NCBI GenBank assembly: GCA_964556005.1
Contig: CAZKUR010000093.1
Span: forward strand, 1-15,371
Direction of reading: 5' to 3'
DNA from: CAZKUR01 sp964556005
GTDB lineage: Bacteria > Bacteroidota > Ignavibacteria > Ignavibacteriales > Ignavibacteriaceae
Length of the DNA: 15,371 nt
In this document: positions 6,953 through 14,454 of the stretch, piece after piece
Numbering within the stretch: position 1 is the stretch's first letter
Layout: each line of letters starts with the position of its first letter
Notes under the pieces: model-generated
Databases searched by the model: none
Told to the model about the DNA's origin: nothing
What the model saw: only the letters and a program-made list of their open reading frames with translations
Made by a program: the position numbers and the translations under genes

Positions 6953-8260
6953 TTATTGAATTTCATTTCCAACAGCTTCCATCAGAGAGTAAGTATTTAT
7001 TACATTTTCAAAAGAAACTCTTAAGCGCAGAAGCTCAGCTTCAGATAACGAAGTTTCGGCATCGATTAAATCGAGGTTGGTAATTATACCGTCACGGTAT
7101 CTAACTTCTGCTCTCGATACAGCATCTTTAGCATGCTTAACCTGAATTTCAGTAGTCTTTAATTTTGATTTGCTGGATGTTAGATCAGCAGCTGCCTGCT
7201 CCACTTGTGTTTTAATTTTTCTTTCGAGCTCTAAAATTTTTTCGGAAGAAAATTTTAAATTGGCATCGGCTTCTTCAACTTTTGCTTCTTTTACATTTCC
7301 ATTAAAGATTGGTATGGAAGCATTTATTCCTGCGGCCCAGTTGCCGCGAAGAACATCAAGATTCGGTTCATACCCGTTTTTAAAACCATAACTGCCGAAT
7401 ACACTTAAAGCCGGATTATCCGTGTTTGATGCTACCTGTTTGGACAGTACCGCACTTTGCTCGGCATCTTTTGCTAATTTCATTTCAGGTCTTTTCTGAA
7501 AAGCCTCATCAACCATAGATTCAACATCTATTGAAGTTGTATCATGTTTAAAAACACCGGTTAAATTCAATTCTTTGCCGGAAGGCCAGCCTAATAAGCT
7601 TTTTAAATAAATCTTTTCCTTGTTTAAAGTATTTACTAAATCTATTTTTTCATTTTCAACTGCTGCTTCTTTAACTTCTGTAGTAAGAACATCAAAGTCC
7701 GTAGCGCTGCCGCTTTGTACTTTTTTATTTGCCAGTACAATATGTTGTTTGAGAGTATTGATTTGTTCGTTTTTTACCGTAATGCTTTTTTCCAGAAATA
7801 AAATTGAATAAAAAGCTTGAACAGTCTGATAGCTTAAATTATTTTTTACAAGGTTAAGTTTATCTTCAGCAGATAATTTATACGACTTAACCAAATCCAT
7901 CAACGCACTTCTTTTCCCGAAATCATATACAAGCTGTGATGCGGAAATATGAGCATCATAATTATTAGGCGGTGCAAGAGTAAAACCGGCCCCGCCAAAC
8001 TCAATAGTAGGAATCGGACCAATCCTTGTATAGGAAAGATCGCCGTTAACTCTCGGATAATAATAACTGTTTTGTTCATTAATTTTTGCTTCTGCAGCAT
8101 TTATGTCTTGAACAGCTTCATTTAACAACGGCTGATTAGTTAGTGTTAATTTGATCGCCTGCTGTAGGGTGAGTGAATCTTCATCAGCTTGCTGACTATA
8201 CACGTTGTTCAGTATAAATAAATTTAAAAGAAAAGTAATTAATATTATTCTGTATTTCAT
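6953..8260 (-). CDS. TolC-family outer-membrane efflux channel
   Basis: This is the outer-membrane channel of the efflux system. It would assemble as a trimer forming a beta-barrel in the outer membrane and a long alpha-helical tunnel in the periplasm. Its 435 residues begin with a signal peptide (about 1-22, hydrophobic ITFLLNLFIL core, likely cleavage after VYS); there is no lipobox Cys, so it is not an OprM-like lipoprotein. Two OEP repeats follow, about 28-225 and 245-430. Hallmarks are SASQLVYDFGKRSA (106-119), VQSGSATDFDVL (181-192) and the equivalent second-repeat block RYRDGIITNLDLID (387-400). GGAG eight bases upstream supports the ATG at 8260. It sits between DHA2 pump B and MFS_3 copy B with gaps of 27 and about 23 nt. 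It is the only channel for the operon's pumps. Confidence 0.95.
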   Translation of the reverse strand: MKYRIILITFLLNLFILNNVYSQQADEDSLTLQQAIKLTLTNQPLLNEAVQDINAAEAKINEQNSYYYPRVNGDLSYTRIGPIPTIEFGGAGFTLAPPNNYDAHISASQLVYDFGKRSALMDLVKSYKLSAEDKLNLVKNNLSYQTVQAFYSILFLEKSITVKNEQINTLKQHIVLANKKVQSGSATDFDVLTTEVKEAAVENEKIDLVNTLNKEKIYLKSLLGWPSGKELNLTGVFKHDTTSIDVESMVDEAFQKRPEMKLAKDAEQSAVLSKQVASNTDNPALSVFGSYGFKNGYEPNLDVLRGNWAAGINASIPIFNGNVKEAKVEEADANLKFSSEKILELERKIKTQVEQAAADLTSSKSKLKTTEIQVKHAKDAVSRAEVRYRDGIITNLDLIDAETSLSEAELLRLRVSFENVINTYSLMEAVGNEIQ

Positions 8261-8287
8261 TTCATATACTCCGTTAGTAAAAAGGAA

Positions 8288-9892
8288 TTAGTCCATAACT
8301 TCAACTTTTTCTCCTGCTTTTTTCTTATGATACCGGAGAAAGAATAAAGGAATAAGTATAAATAGAGTAATAATTGCTCCGGCGTAAAAATCATCCGTTA
8401 TACCTTGAACAAAAGCCTGGCTGGCAAGGTTCTGCCCTATTAATGCTTTTGCCCGCATCATAACTTCGGCACCTGCGCCGCCTATTGATTGTTGTACAAA
8501 ATGCCCAAGCCCGTAAACTATATGCTTAAATGTTGGTGAGTTTTGATCGATAGCCTGGCTGTACATTGCCGTATGAAAGATAACCCTTCTTGTAAGAAGG
8601 GTACCTAATATTGCAACTCCGAAACTTCCTCCGACCTGGCGTATTGTGTTAAACAAACCGGTTGCCTGTGCCATCTTTTCTTTTGAAATATCATTAATTG
8701 CAATAGTACTTAATGGTATAAACATGAATCCTAAACCGAAACCTCTAATTATTAACGGAATCATTATCTGGCTGTATTCCGTTGTAAGAGATAAATCTTT
8801 GTACATGTACATACTTAAAAAAGTTAAAATGATTCCTATCAGAATCGGAATTTTAGGGTTCAATTTATCCGTCATCCATCCGGCTACAGGTGACATTACA
8901 GCCTGTATAATACCTACGGGGAAAAACACAAGTCCTGCCTGAAATGCAGTATAGCCTAATGAATTCTGAAGAAAAAGAGGTAAAAGAAAAGCATTACCAA
9001 AAAAAGCAAGTCCGAAAATAAACAACATAATATTTGCCAACCCGAAATTTCTGTTTTTCAAAATTCTTAGATCAAGAATAGGATTTTTTACGGAAAATTC
9101 GGTTGCCAGGAAAATTACAAGACTAACAAACGAGATTGCAAAACAAGTTAATATAAAGCTTGAAGTCCAGCCTCCTGTATTCCAGGCTGCATTCCCATCA
9201 GATAATGCTAGCAGCAGGGTTACAAGAAAAAGTGTCATTGAGATAAAACCGATAACATCAAAGGAACGAGCCTTTACAGTTTTATATTCTCTCAAAATGA
9301 TGAAAGAAGCAGCAATAGCAATTATACCTATCGGAACATTAATGTCAAATATTGCATGCCAGCTAAAATGATCAATAAGGTAACCTCCGAACATGGGACC
9401 TAGGGAAACGGAAGAGGCAGATGCAACTCCCCAAAAGCCCAAGGCCATGCCGCGTTTTTCAGGCGGAAATTCTCTTGTAATTATTGCCATACCGACGGGC
9501 ATAATGAAACCGGCCCCGGCCCCCTGTACCACTCTAAATAAAATTAGCATATTTTCGTTTGCCGAAAGGCTGCAGAAAAGCGAACCTACTGTAAAAAGAA
9601 GTATTCCGAGAATATAAGTCTTTTTATATCCCAGGTGGTCTGCAACCCAGCCTGATGATGGAAGTACTACAGCAAATACAAGCAGGTAAGCAGTTAAAAC
9701 CCATTCGATTTTATCTACACTTATCCCGAAGGCTGCCATCATCTTAGTTAAACCGACATTAACAATGGTAATGTCAAGTACAGCCATAAAGGTACCAATC
9801 ATTATATTCGCAAGAACAAACCACCTGTATGACGGATGCTGATGCAAATTAGAAACACTGACTGTGCCGCCGTTTTGAATATCCTTTGCCAT
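8288..9892 (-). CDS. EmrB/QacA-type DHA2 MFS efflux pump, copy B
   Basis: This is the inner-membrane drug:proton antiporter of the tripartite system, a 14-TM DHA2 protein of 534 residues, exactly the length of copy A. Motif D1 is LDITIVNVGLT (39-49) with Asp40; the usual proline at the end of this motif is Thr49. Motif A is GWVADHLGYKKTY (81-93), motif B contains Arg120 in FRVVQGAGAG, and motif C is SLGPMFGGYL. The ATG at 9892 lies only 3 nt after the adaptor stop codon (TAA AGT ATG), so the pair is almost certainly translationally coupled, as expected for emrA-emrB partners. That makes this copy the main pump partner of the adaptor. The substrate is unknown; EmrB relatives export hydrophobic uncouplers, antibiotics or bile salts. 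Confidence 0.96.
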   Translation of the reverse strand: MAKDIQNGGTVSVSNLHQHPSYRWFVLANIMIGTFMAVLDITIVNVGLTKMMAAFGISVDKIEWVLTAYLLVFAVVLPSSGWVADHLGYKKTYILGILLFTVGSLFCSLSANENMLILFRVVQGAGAGFIMPVGMAIITREFPPEKRGMALGFWGVASASSVSLGPMFGGYLIDHFSWHAIFDINVPIGIIAIAASFIILREYKTVKARSFDVIGFISMTLFLVTLLLALSDGNAAWNTGGWTSSFILTCFAISFVSLVIFLATEFSVKNPILDLRILKNRNFGLANIMLFIFGLAFFGNAFLLPLFLQNSLGYTAFQAGLVFFPVGIIQAVMSPVAGWMTDKLNPKIPILIGIILTFLSMYMYKDLSLTTEYSQIMIPLIIRGFGLGFMFIPLSTIAINDISKEKMAQATGLFNTIRQVGGSFGVAILGTLLTRRVIFHTAMYSQAIDQNSPTFKHIVYGLGHFVQQSIGGAGAEVMMRAKALIGQNLASQAFVQGITDDFYAGAIITLFILIPLFFLRYHKKKAGEKVEVMD

Positions 9893-9895
9893 ACT

Positions 9896-10900
9896 TTATT
9901 TTATCTTTATACTAATTTCAACTGACATACCCGGTAAAAGTTTTATCGACTTATCAGGATCTTTCTGTCCGTCTGAATATACTTGCTCAATTGAAATTTT
10001 AATTGGAACGCGCTGTGTAACTTTTGTAAAATTGCCTGAAGCATTTGCCGGCGGAATCAATGAAAATTCAGACGCAGTGTTAGAACCAATCTGGAATACC
10101 TGTCCTTGAAATTTTTGATCCGGGTAAGTATCAACTGAAATACTTACAGTATCTCCAAGATGTATTGGAGCTAATTTTGTTTCTTCAAGGTCAGCAGTTA
10201 CCCAAATGTTTTTCAAATCATAAATTGTAAATATCGGCTGGCCCGGAGAAACCACATCTCCCGTAAGTACCCAGCGTTTTGCAACTACACCATCCATCGG
10301 TGAAAAAATCTTTGTATTCTGAAGCTGTGTCTTGATTACTGTTAGCTGTGCTTCGGCAGTCCCTACTTTCGACAACGTAATATTGTAAGCGGCTTTCGCT
10401 GCTTCAAGCGCTTTTTGCATATGATCGAATTGTTCCTTAGGTATTACGTTATCTTTATATTGAGTTTGAGCCCGGTTAAAATCGTCCTGAGCTTTTTCAA
10501 CATTTACTTTTGCCAGAGTTATGCTTTCTTTATCAAGAGCAAGCACTGCTTTTGCCTGGCTTTCCTGTGCTTTCAGATCCGTTGAATCCATTTGAACAAG
10601 CAACTGTCCCTGCTTCACCGTATCGCCTTCATCTACCTCAAGGTTTGTAATCCTTCCGAGAATTTTTGAGCTAACCGAAAGTTTATTGCCGTCTATAAAA
10701 GCATCATCAGTAGAAACATAACCTAATTGACCTATGTACCAATAAATCGCAGCAGCAGCAGCAATTAAAATTATAAAGAATGGAATAAGGACGCTCTTCT
10801 TCTTAAACAAAGGCACATTATTTATTTTTTCATCCACAACTTCACCGGTGTTGCCCGGATTATTTTTTTGTTGACTTTTTGATTCTTCATTATTAGCCAT
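9896..10900 (-). CDS. EmrA/HlyD-family periplasmic adaptor (membrane fusion protein)
   Basis: This adaptor links the inner-membrane DHA2 pump to the TolC-type channel. Of 334 residues, 1-35 are a polar cytoplasmic tail, about 36-57 a single membrane anchor, and the rest is periplasmic. The first lipoyl half-motif lies near 75-107 (ILGRITNLEVDEGDTVKQGQ), an alpha-helical hairpin rich in Ala, Gln and Lys spans about 109-197, and the second lipoyl half follows at about 200-225 (PMDGVVAKRWVLTGDVVSPG). A beta-barrel domain begins near 230. The block SGNFTKVTQRVPIKI (288-302) is typical of EmrA-type adaptors rather than RND or ABC adaptors. AAAGGA eight bases upstream supports the ATG. It follows the TetR gene by 29 nt and precedes pump B by 3 nt. 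Confidence 0.96.
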   Translation of the reverse strand: MANNEESKSQQKNNPGNTGEVVDEKINNVPLFKKKSVLIPFFIILIAAAAAIYWYIGQLGYVSTDDAFIDGNKLSVSSKILGRITNLEVDEGDTVKQGQLLVQMDSTDLKAQESQAKAVLALDKESITLAKVNVEKAQDDFNRAQTQYKDNVIPKEQFDHMQKALEAAKAAYNITLSKVGTAEAQLTVIKTQLQNTKIFSPMDGVVAKRWVLTGDVVSPGQPIFTIYDLKNIWVTADLEETKLAPIHLGDTVSISVDTYPDQKFQGQVFQIGSNTASEFSLIPPANASGNFTKVTQRVPIKISIEQVYSDGQKDPDKSIKLLPGMSVEISIKIK

Positions 10901-10929
10901 AAATATTTTCCTTTTAATAAAAATTTCTT

Positions 10930-11538
10930 TTAATTTCTTTTTTTAATTCCCTGAATAAAAATTTCTGCGGCGATGCTCATCTCCTTTTGTAAATTTTCTC
11001 GTGTTTTATCATCGACTCCCTGCCCTTTGGACCATCTAAGTACATTGCACCTTAATCCTTGAAGAATGTGAAGAAAAACTTCCGCTGTTTCATCGGATAT
11101 TTCGTTATCAAATTCATTAGATTGTTTTCCTTCTTCGATTATTTTTTGAATCAAACCGAGCTCAACATCTGCAAAGTCTAAAAATATTTTCTTAAACATC
11201 GACTTTGTATCGAAATATGAATGTACACTCAATGTTCCGAGATTGATTAACTTCTGAAAAAATATCATTCTTTGTTCAACATAACTTTGAAGTTTGTGTG
11301 ATGCAGAATCCTTTTTCTGAAGTATCAACTCAATATTTTTTTGCAGTTCGCTTATTTCCTGCGATATTACCGAACGGAAGAGATCTTCTTTTGTAGGAAA
11401 GTAGTAGTAAAGTGAGGCTTTTCCCATTTCCACATCTGAAGCTATTTCTTCCATTGTAACTTTTGAAAACCCGTAATGAGCAAAACGGTTTCTTGCTGCT
11501 TCTAGAATTTCTTTTTCTTTTATGCTATTTTCAGACAT
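10930..11538 (-). CDS. TetR/AcrR-family transcriptional regulator of the efflux operon
   Basis: This is a 202-residue TetR-family repressor. The N-terminal helix-turn-helix domain is residues about 8-55; the recognition part includes TMEEIASDVEMGKASLYYYF (28-47), with the family's typical YYYFPTKEDLF continuation. The variable C-terminal domain, about 60-202, would bind the inducer and form the dimer; it contains a LHILQGLRCNVLRW segment. The gene is first in the seven-gene run, 29 nt before the adaptor, so it would repress itself and the pumps together, with relief by a pump substrate. A perfect 8-bp inverted repeat 7 nt upstream of its start codon is the obvious operator candidate. The ribosome site is weak. 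The inducer cannot be inferred. Confidence 0.95.
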   Translation of the reverse strand: MSENSIKEKEILEAARNRFAHYGFSKVTMEEIASDVEMGKASLYYYFPTKEDLFRSVISQEISELQKNIELILQKKDSASHKLQSYVEQRMIFFQKLINLGTLSVHSYFDTKSMFKKIFLDFADVELGLIQKIIEEGKQSNEFDNEISDETAEVFLHILQGLRCNVLRWSKGQGVDDKTRENLQKEMSIAAEIFIQGIKKRN

Positions 11539-11544
11539 TTTCTA

Positions 11545-11575
11545 TTTTCGACTAAATTACTTAAACGGTCGAAAA
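11545..11575. promoter_or_regulatory. Candidate TetR operator (perfect inverted repeat)
   Basis: TTTTCGAC (11545-11552) and GTCGAAAA (11568-11575) are exact reverse complements separated by 15 nt. The element lies between the candidate -10 box and the TetR start codon, so bound repressor would block transcription start. Position, symmetry and the neighbouring TetR gene make it the best operator candidate in the window; no binding data exist here. Confidence 0.6.
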
Positions 11576-11581
11576 CATAAA

Positions 11582-11610
11582 TAAATACTTTTTAATTAGC
11601 AAGTGCTCAA
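11582..11610 (-). promoter_or_regulatory. Candidate promoter of the efflux operon
   Basis: On the minus strand, TTGAGC (11610-11605) is separated by 17 nt from TATTTA (11587-11582). The start site would fall near 11575, at the edge of the inverted repeat, giving a leader of about 37 nt. The -10 match is moderate and the region is AT-rich. Confidence 0.4.
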
Positions 11611-11677
11611 AAAATCATGTGATTTTAACTAATTATTAGAAGAAATTTGAATTAATAAATGAATAAACTTCACCATA

Positions 11678-11702
11678 TTTCCGACTAATTTATTCGATGG
11701 AA
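11678..11702. promoter_or_regulatory. Possible second, weaker regulator site
   Basis: TTTCCGACTAATTTA (11678-11692) matches the first 15 bases of the proposed TetR operator at 13 positions. It also forms an imperfect inverted repeat, TTCCGAC (11679-11685) with GATGGAA (11696-11702), five of seven pairs matching. It lies upstream of the promoter, between the regulator and nicotinate phosphoribosyltransferase genes. It may be an auxiliary site or chance similarity. Confidence 0.25.
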
Positions 11703-11796
11703 TTTTTATTAATTTTTTTGGGGGTAAGTAAATTAAGCTTCTTACTTTTAGATTGTCCGATTTAATTTTTTTAATGATAAATTTTTCGGCGGGATT

Positions 11797-13344
11797 TCAT
11801 TTTTTCATTTCATTAATCAACCTTTGTTTCATCTCCCACAGTTTCTGCGAAAGCGATACATGGTAGTAGTGTGGATTAATTAATCTCTTGACCCCTGTAT
11901 CAAGATGCTCGATATCCGAATTCCTGATTTTACGTATTTCATCTATTGAAGGAAATTCATAAACCAATTTTCCCTCTTTAATTATTTCCTTAAGCAGTGA
12001 TTCCATTCTTACGTTATCGTTAATATTTATAATTCTTTTTTTACCTTCTAATATGGGATGACGTAAAATTAATTTACTATCCTGCTCAATTTGTTCATCT
12101 GTAAGACATATTAAATCTGCAGTTGCTTTTTTGCTGCCGTTATATATTCTCCAAACTTGTTTATTTCCGGGATTTGGTATTTTTTCCGGTGTCTCGGAAA
12201 TTTTTATAGCCGGAACCCATTCATTATTTTTATATAAAGATGTCAGTTTGTAAACGCCTCCTAAAGCAGGATCACCTTTAGATGTTATTAATCTTGTCCC
12301 GACTCCATAAATTAATCTCTTAATTATTGGATCCGGATCCATTCCCTGTTTAGGCGCATCTTCGGTAATTTGTGTTATTATCTGCCATATATTCATTTCA
12401 TCGAGTTCATTCGAAAGGACGATATTTACGTCATCAAAACCTGCATCATTTAAAAGTTTAGCAGCACGAATGCTTAAATAAGCAAGGTCGCCGGAGTCAA
12501 GTCTGATGCCGAAAGGTTTATGCCCTTTCTTCCTCATTTTCTCAAATACTTTTATTGCGTTGGGAATTCCGCTTTCGAGTGTGTTGATTGTATCAACTAA
12601 TAAAATTGTATCGTCGGGATAAAGATCGGCAAATGCTTCGAATGCATCTTCTTCAGTTCCTCCGTTTGCTAAGAATAACTGCACCATGCTGTGTGCATGT
12701 GTTCCTTTAGGCGGATAACCTAATATTAAAGATATTCCTACGTTCGAAGTAAAATCAGCGCCGCCGATTAAAGCTCCTCTAACTCCTGCATTAGCTCCCC
12801 TGTCATGTCCGCGTCTCGTACCGAACTCTAACAGTGGCCTACCCTTCCCCATTTCTTTTATCCGGCAGGCTTTAGTTGCAATTAAAGTTTGAAAGTTTAA
12901 CTGATTCAGTAATGCGGTTTCAATAATCTGTCCCATGATAATTGGGCCTGAAACAATTGTAAGAGGTTCATTCGGATGAACGACTTTTCCTTCCGGAATT
13001 GCTCTTATTGATAAGTTGTTGAAGTTTCCGTTTTTCTTTAACCACTCCAAAAAATCATCATGAAAGACTCTTGAACCGGTTGGATTTTTAAAATCTCTTA
13101 AAAGCTGAATTTCTTCATCTCCGAAAAAAGAATTTTGCATCCAATCGACAAACCATTCCAGTCCGGCATTTATGCAGTAGCCCGCCTTATGAGTTCCGTA
13201 ATCAGGGTATTCACGGAAGTAATGATCAAACTGTGCGGGAATTTCATGCAGCCCGTTTTTAAAATAAAGCTGCGCCATTACAAGCTGGTACTGATCGGTA
13301 AAAAGAATTCCTTCGGTTATTTTTTGATTAAATTTTTTAAGCAA
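11797..13344 (-). CDS. pncB: Nicotinate phosphoribosyltransferase
   Basis: This cytosolic enzyme makes nicotinate mononucleotide from nicotinate and phosphoribosyl pyrophosphate with ATP hydrolysis, the first step of the Preiss-Handler route to NAD. Its 515 residues fit the longer nicotinate phosphoribosyltransferases. Motifs in order are TDQYQLVMAQLYF (16-28), EFGTRRGHDRGANAG (173-187), GTHAHSM (214-220), LVDTINT (249-255), GIRLDSGDL (279-287) and GVGTRLIT with PALGGVYKL (347-367). His218 of the AHS motif corresponds to the histidine that is phosphorylated in the family. The start is TTG at 13344: an in-frame TAA lies three codons upstream, and the first internal ATG (residue 23) would cut into the N-terminal signature. 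There is no Shine-Dalgarno site. It is not obviously linked in function to the efflux operon downstream. Confidence 0.96.
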   Translation of the reverse strand: MLKKFNQKITEGILFTDQYQLVMAQLYFKNGLHEIPAQFDHYFREYPDYGTHKAGYCINAGLEWFVDWMQNSFFGDEEIQLLRDFKNPTGSRVFHDDFLEWLKKNGNFNNLSIRAIPEGKVVHPNEPLTIVSGPIIMGQIIETALLNQLNFQTLIATKACRIKEMGKGRPLLEFGTRRGHDRGANAGVRGALIGGADFTSNVGISLILGYPPKGTHAHSMVQLFLANGGTEEDAFEAFADLYPDDTILLVDTINTLESGIPNAIKVFEKMRKKGHKPFGIRLDSGDLAYLSIRAAKLLNDAGFDDVNIVLSNELDEMNIWQIITQITEDAPKQGMDPDPIIKRLIYGVGTRLITSKGDPALGGVYKLTSLYKNNEWVPAIKISETPEKIPNPGNKQVWRIYNGSKKATADLICLTDEQIEQDSKLILRHPILEGKKRIININDNVRMESLLKEIIKEGKLVYEFPSIDEIRKIRNSDIEHLDTGVKRLINPHYYHVSLSQKLWEMKQRLINEMKK

Positions 13345-13394
13345 TTTTATTTAACTGTGTTTTTATTAATTTGTTAACGAAAATAGGAAATTAA

Positions 13395-13423
13395 TTGATA
13401 ATTTTTGTTGAATGAAGTTACAA
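13395..13423 (-). promoter_or_regulatory. Candidate promoter of nicotinate phosphoribosyltransferase
   Basis: On the minus strand TTGTAA (13423-13418) is followed after 17 nt by TATCAA (13400-13395). It lies about 50 nt upstream of the TTG start codon, in the 184-nt divergent region. This is a motif match only, in AT-rich sequence. Confidence 0.3.
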
Positions 13424-13471
13424 ATGAAAAGTTTTTAACAATGTTTTACTACTAATAAGATTTTTTTTATT

Positions 13472-13500
13472 TTGCTGTTCAATTCCTAACTCAATACTAA
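13472..13500 (+). promoter_or_regulatory. Candidate promoter of the DUF1697 gene
   Basis: TTGCTG (13472-13477) and TACTAA (13495-13500) are spaced 17 nt apart, with a predicted start near 13507 and a leader of about 22 nt before the GTG start. A match by motif and spacing only. Confidence 0.35.
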
Positions 13501-13528
13501 AATCATTTTTGAAAGTTGATATACAACA

Positions 13529-14071
13529 GTGCTCGAATTCATCTCATTAGTCCGCGGAATAAACGTCGGTGGTAAAACTTTAAAAATGGATAAGCTAAAA
13601 AGCATCTATGAATCGTTAAATCTTAAAGATGTAAAAACGTATATTCAGAGTGGAAATGTTCTTTTTAATTCCAAAAACAAAAATATTGAAAAAATAAGAA
13701 ATGAACTGGAAAGCCAAATTAAGAATCAGACTGACCTTTCGGTTACAATAATCATAAGAACTCAAAAAGAATTAAAGAAAATTTTAGAAAGCAATCCTTT
13801 TGTAAATTCCGGTAATGAAGATATTGAACATTTGTATGTTACTCTTCTTGAAAATGAATCCCCAAAATCATCTTTAAAAAATCTGGTACCTGCAAAGGAA
13901 ACAAAAGATGCATTTAAAGTTGCCGGAAAAGAAATATTCCTTTATTGCCCGGACGGTTATGGAAGAACTGTACTTTCAAATGACTTTTTTGAAAAGAAAT
14001 TGAAAATGAGAGCAACAACAAGAAACTGGAGGACTTTAAATAAATTGTTCGATTTGTCTATAAGCTCATAA
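13529..14071 (+). CDS. DUF1697 domain-containing protein
   Basis: This is a soluble protein of the uncharacterised DUF1697 family; its 180 residues match the family's usual length. The signatures are SLVRGINVGGK (6-16), TYIQSGNVLF (37-46), NPF (89-91) and the C-terminal ATTRNWRTLNKL (162-173). No catalytic activity has been firmly assigned to the family as far as I know. The start is GTG at 13529: an in-frame TGA lies four codons upstream, and the family begins just before the RGINVGG block. No Shine-Dalgarno site is visible. It is divergent from nicotinate phosphoribosyltransferase and is followed after 120 nt by a small gene on the same strand. Function is unknown. Confidence 0.93.
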   Translation: MLEFISLVRGINVGGKTLKMDKLKSIYESLNLKDVKTYIQSGNVLFNSKNKNIEKIRNELESQIKNQTDLSVTIIIRTQKELKKILESNPFVNSGNEDIEHLYVTLLENESPKSSLKNLVPAKETKDAFKVAGKEIFLYCPDGYGRTVLSNDFFEKKLKMRATTRNWRTLNKLFDLSISS

Positions 14072-14191
14072 CAGTTTCTTTTTAAATCATTTAACTTAGT
14101 TCATAAATTAAACGCACTTCGAAAAATTAAGAATTGAATATCGAAAGAAAATTAAATCTATTTTTAGGATGAAAGCAGTATAGGAAAAATA

Positions 14192-14383
14192 ATGAATGAA
14201 AATCTTTCAAATGAAGAAAAACAAAATTTTGCCGAGCTTGTTAAACAGGCATGTGTAAAAACTGCTTTGGATGCATATGAAGAAGCATCTATAAAAGGCC
14301 TTTGTCATGAAGGTGCATGGGAGTATGCAATCGATGCGATGAGGAATCTAAAGATTGAAGAATTATTAAAAAATCTAAAATAA
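14192..14383 (+). CDS. Small uncharacterised protein (63 residues)
   Basis: I think this is a real small gene. It has an ATG with AGGA six bases upstream (14182-14185), a clean stop, and a protein-like composition: an amphipathic, acidic, all-helical sequence with no membrane segment or signal peptide. The core VKQACVKTALDAYEEA followed by IKGLCHEGAWEYAIDAMR contains two Cys (residues 21 and 37), His38, Glu39 and Trp42. I recall similar short proteins with an AYE-x-A...GLC-x-EG-x-WE-x-A pattern in other bacteria, usually left hypothetical, but cannot confirm this here. It lies between DUF1697 and the peptidase gene on the same strand, with gaps of 120 and 71 nt. No function can be assigned; the Cys/His cluster could reflect metal or cofactor contact. 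Confidence 0.7.
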   Translation: MNENLSNEEKQNFAELVKQACVKTALDAYEEASIKGLCHEGAWEYAIDAMRNLKIEELLKNLK

Positions 14384-14390
14384 ATATCTT

Positions 14391-14417
14391 ACATTTGAAT
14401 AATCTTTTGGCAAATGT
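14391..14417. repeat. Inverted repeat between the small gene and the peptidase gene
   Basis: ACATTTG (14391-14397) and CAAATGT (14411-14417) are perfect reverse complements around a 13-nt spacer, 7 nt after the small gene's stop. It could act as a weak transcription terminator for the small gene or as an operator for the peptidase gene 38 nt downstream. No clean U-tract follows, and the stem is AT-rich. Confidence 0.35.
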
Positions 14418-14454
14418 TTGAGTCTTTCATTTCATACTTAATAAGGTAAATATA

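Noticed and set aside
6953..10900. Type I secretion system reading of the adaptor plus TolC channel
   Set aside because: There is no ABC ATPase; the pump coupled to the adaptor is an EmrB-like MFS protein, and the adaptor has EmrA-type sequence, so drug efflux fits.
13135..13377. Plus-strand open frame overlapping the 5' end of nicotinate phosphoribosyltransferase
   Set aside because: It is mostly antisense to the conserved N-terminal region of the enzyme and has no recognisable domain.
13515..13527. GTTG-N5-CAAC inverted repeat just before the DUF1697 start codon
   Set aside because: Four-base arms are too short to claim a structure or site in this base composition.
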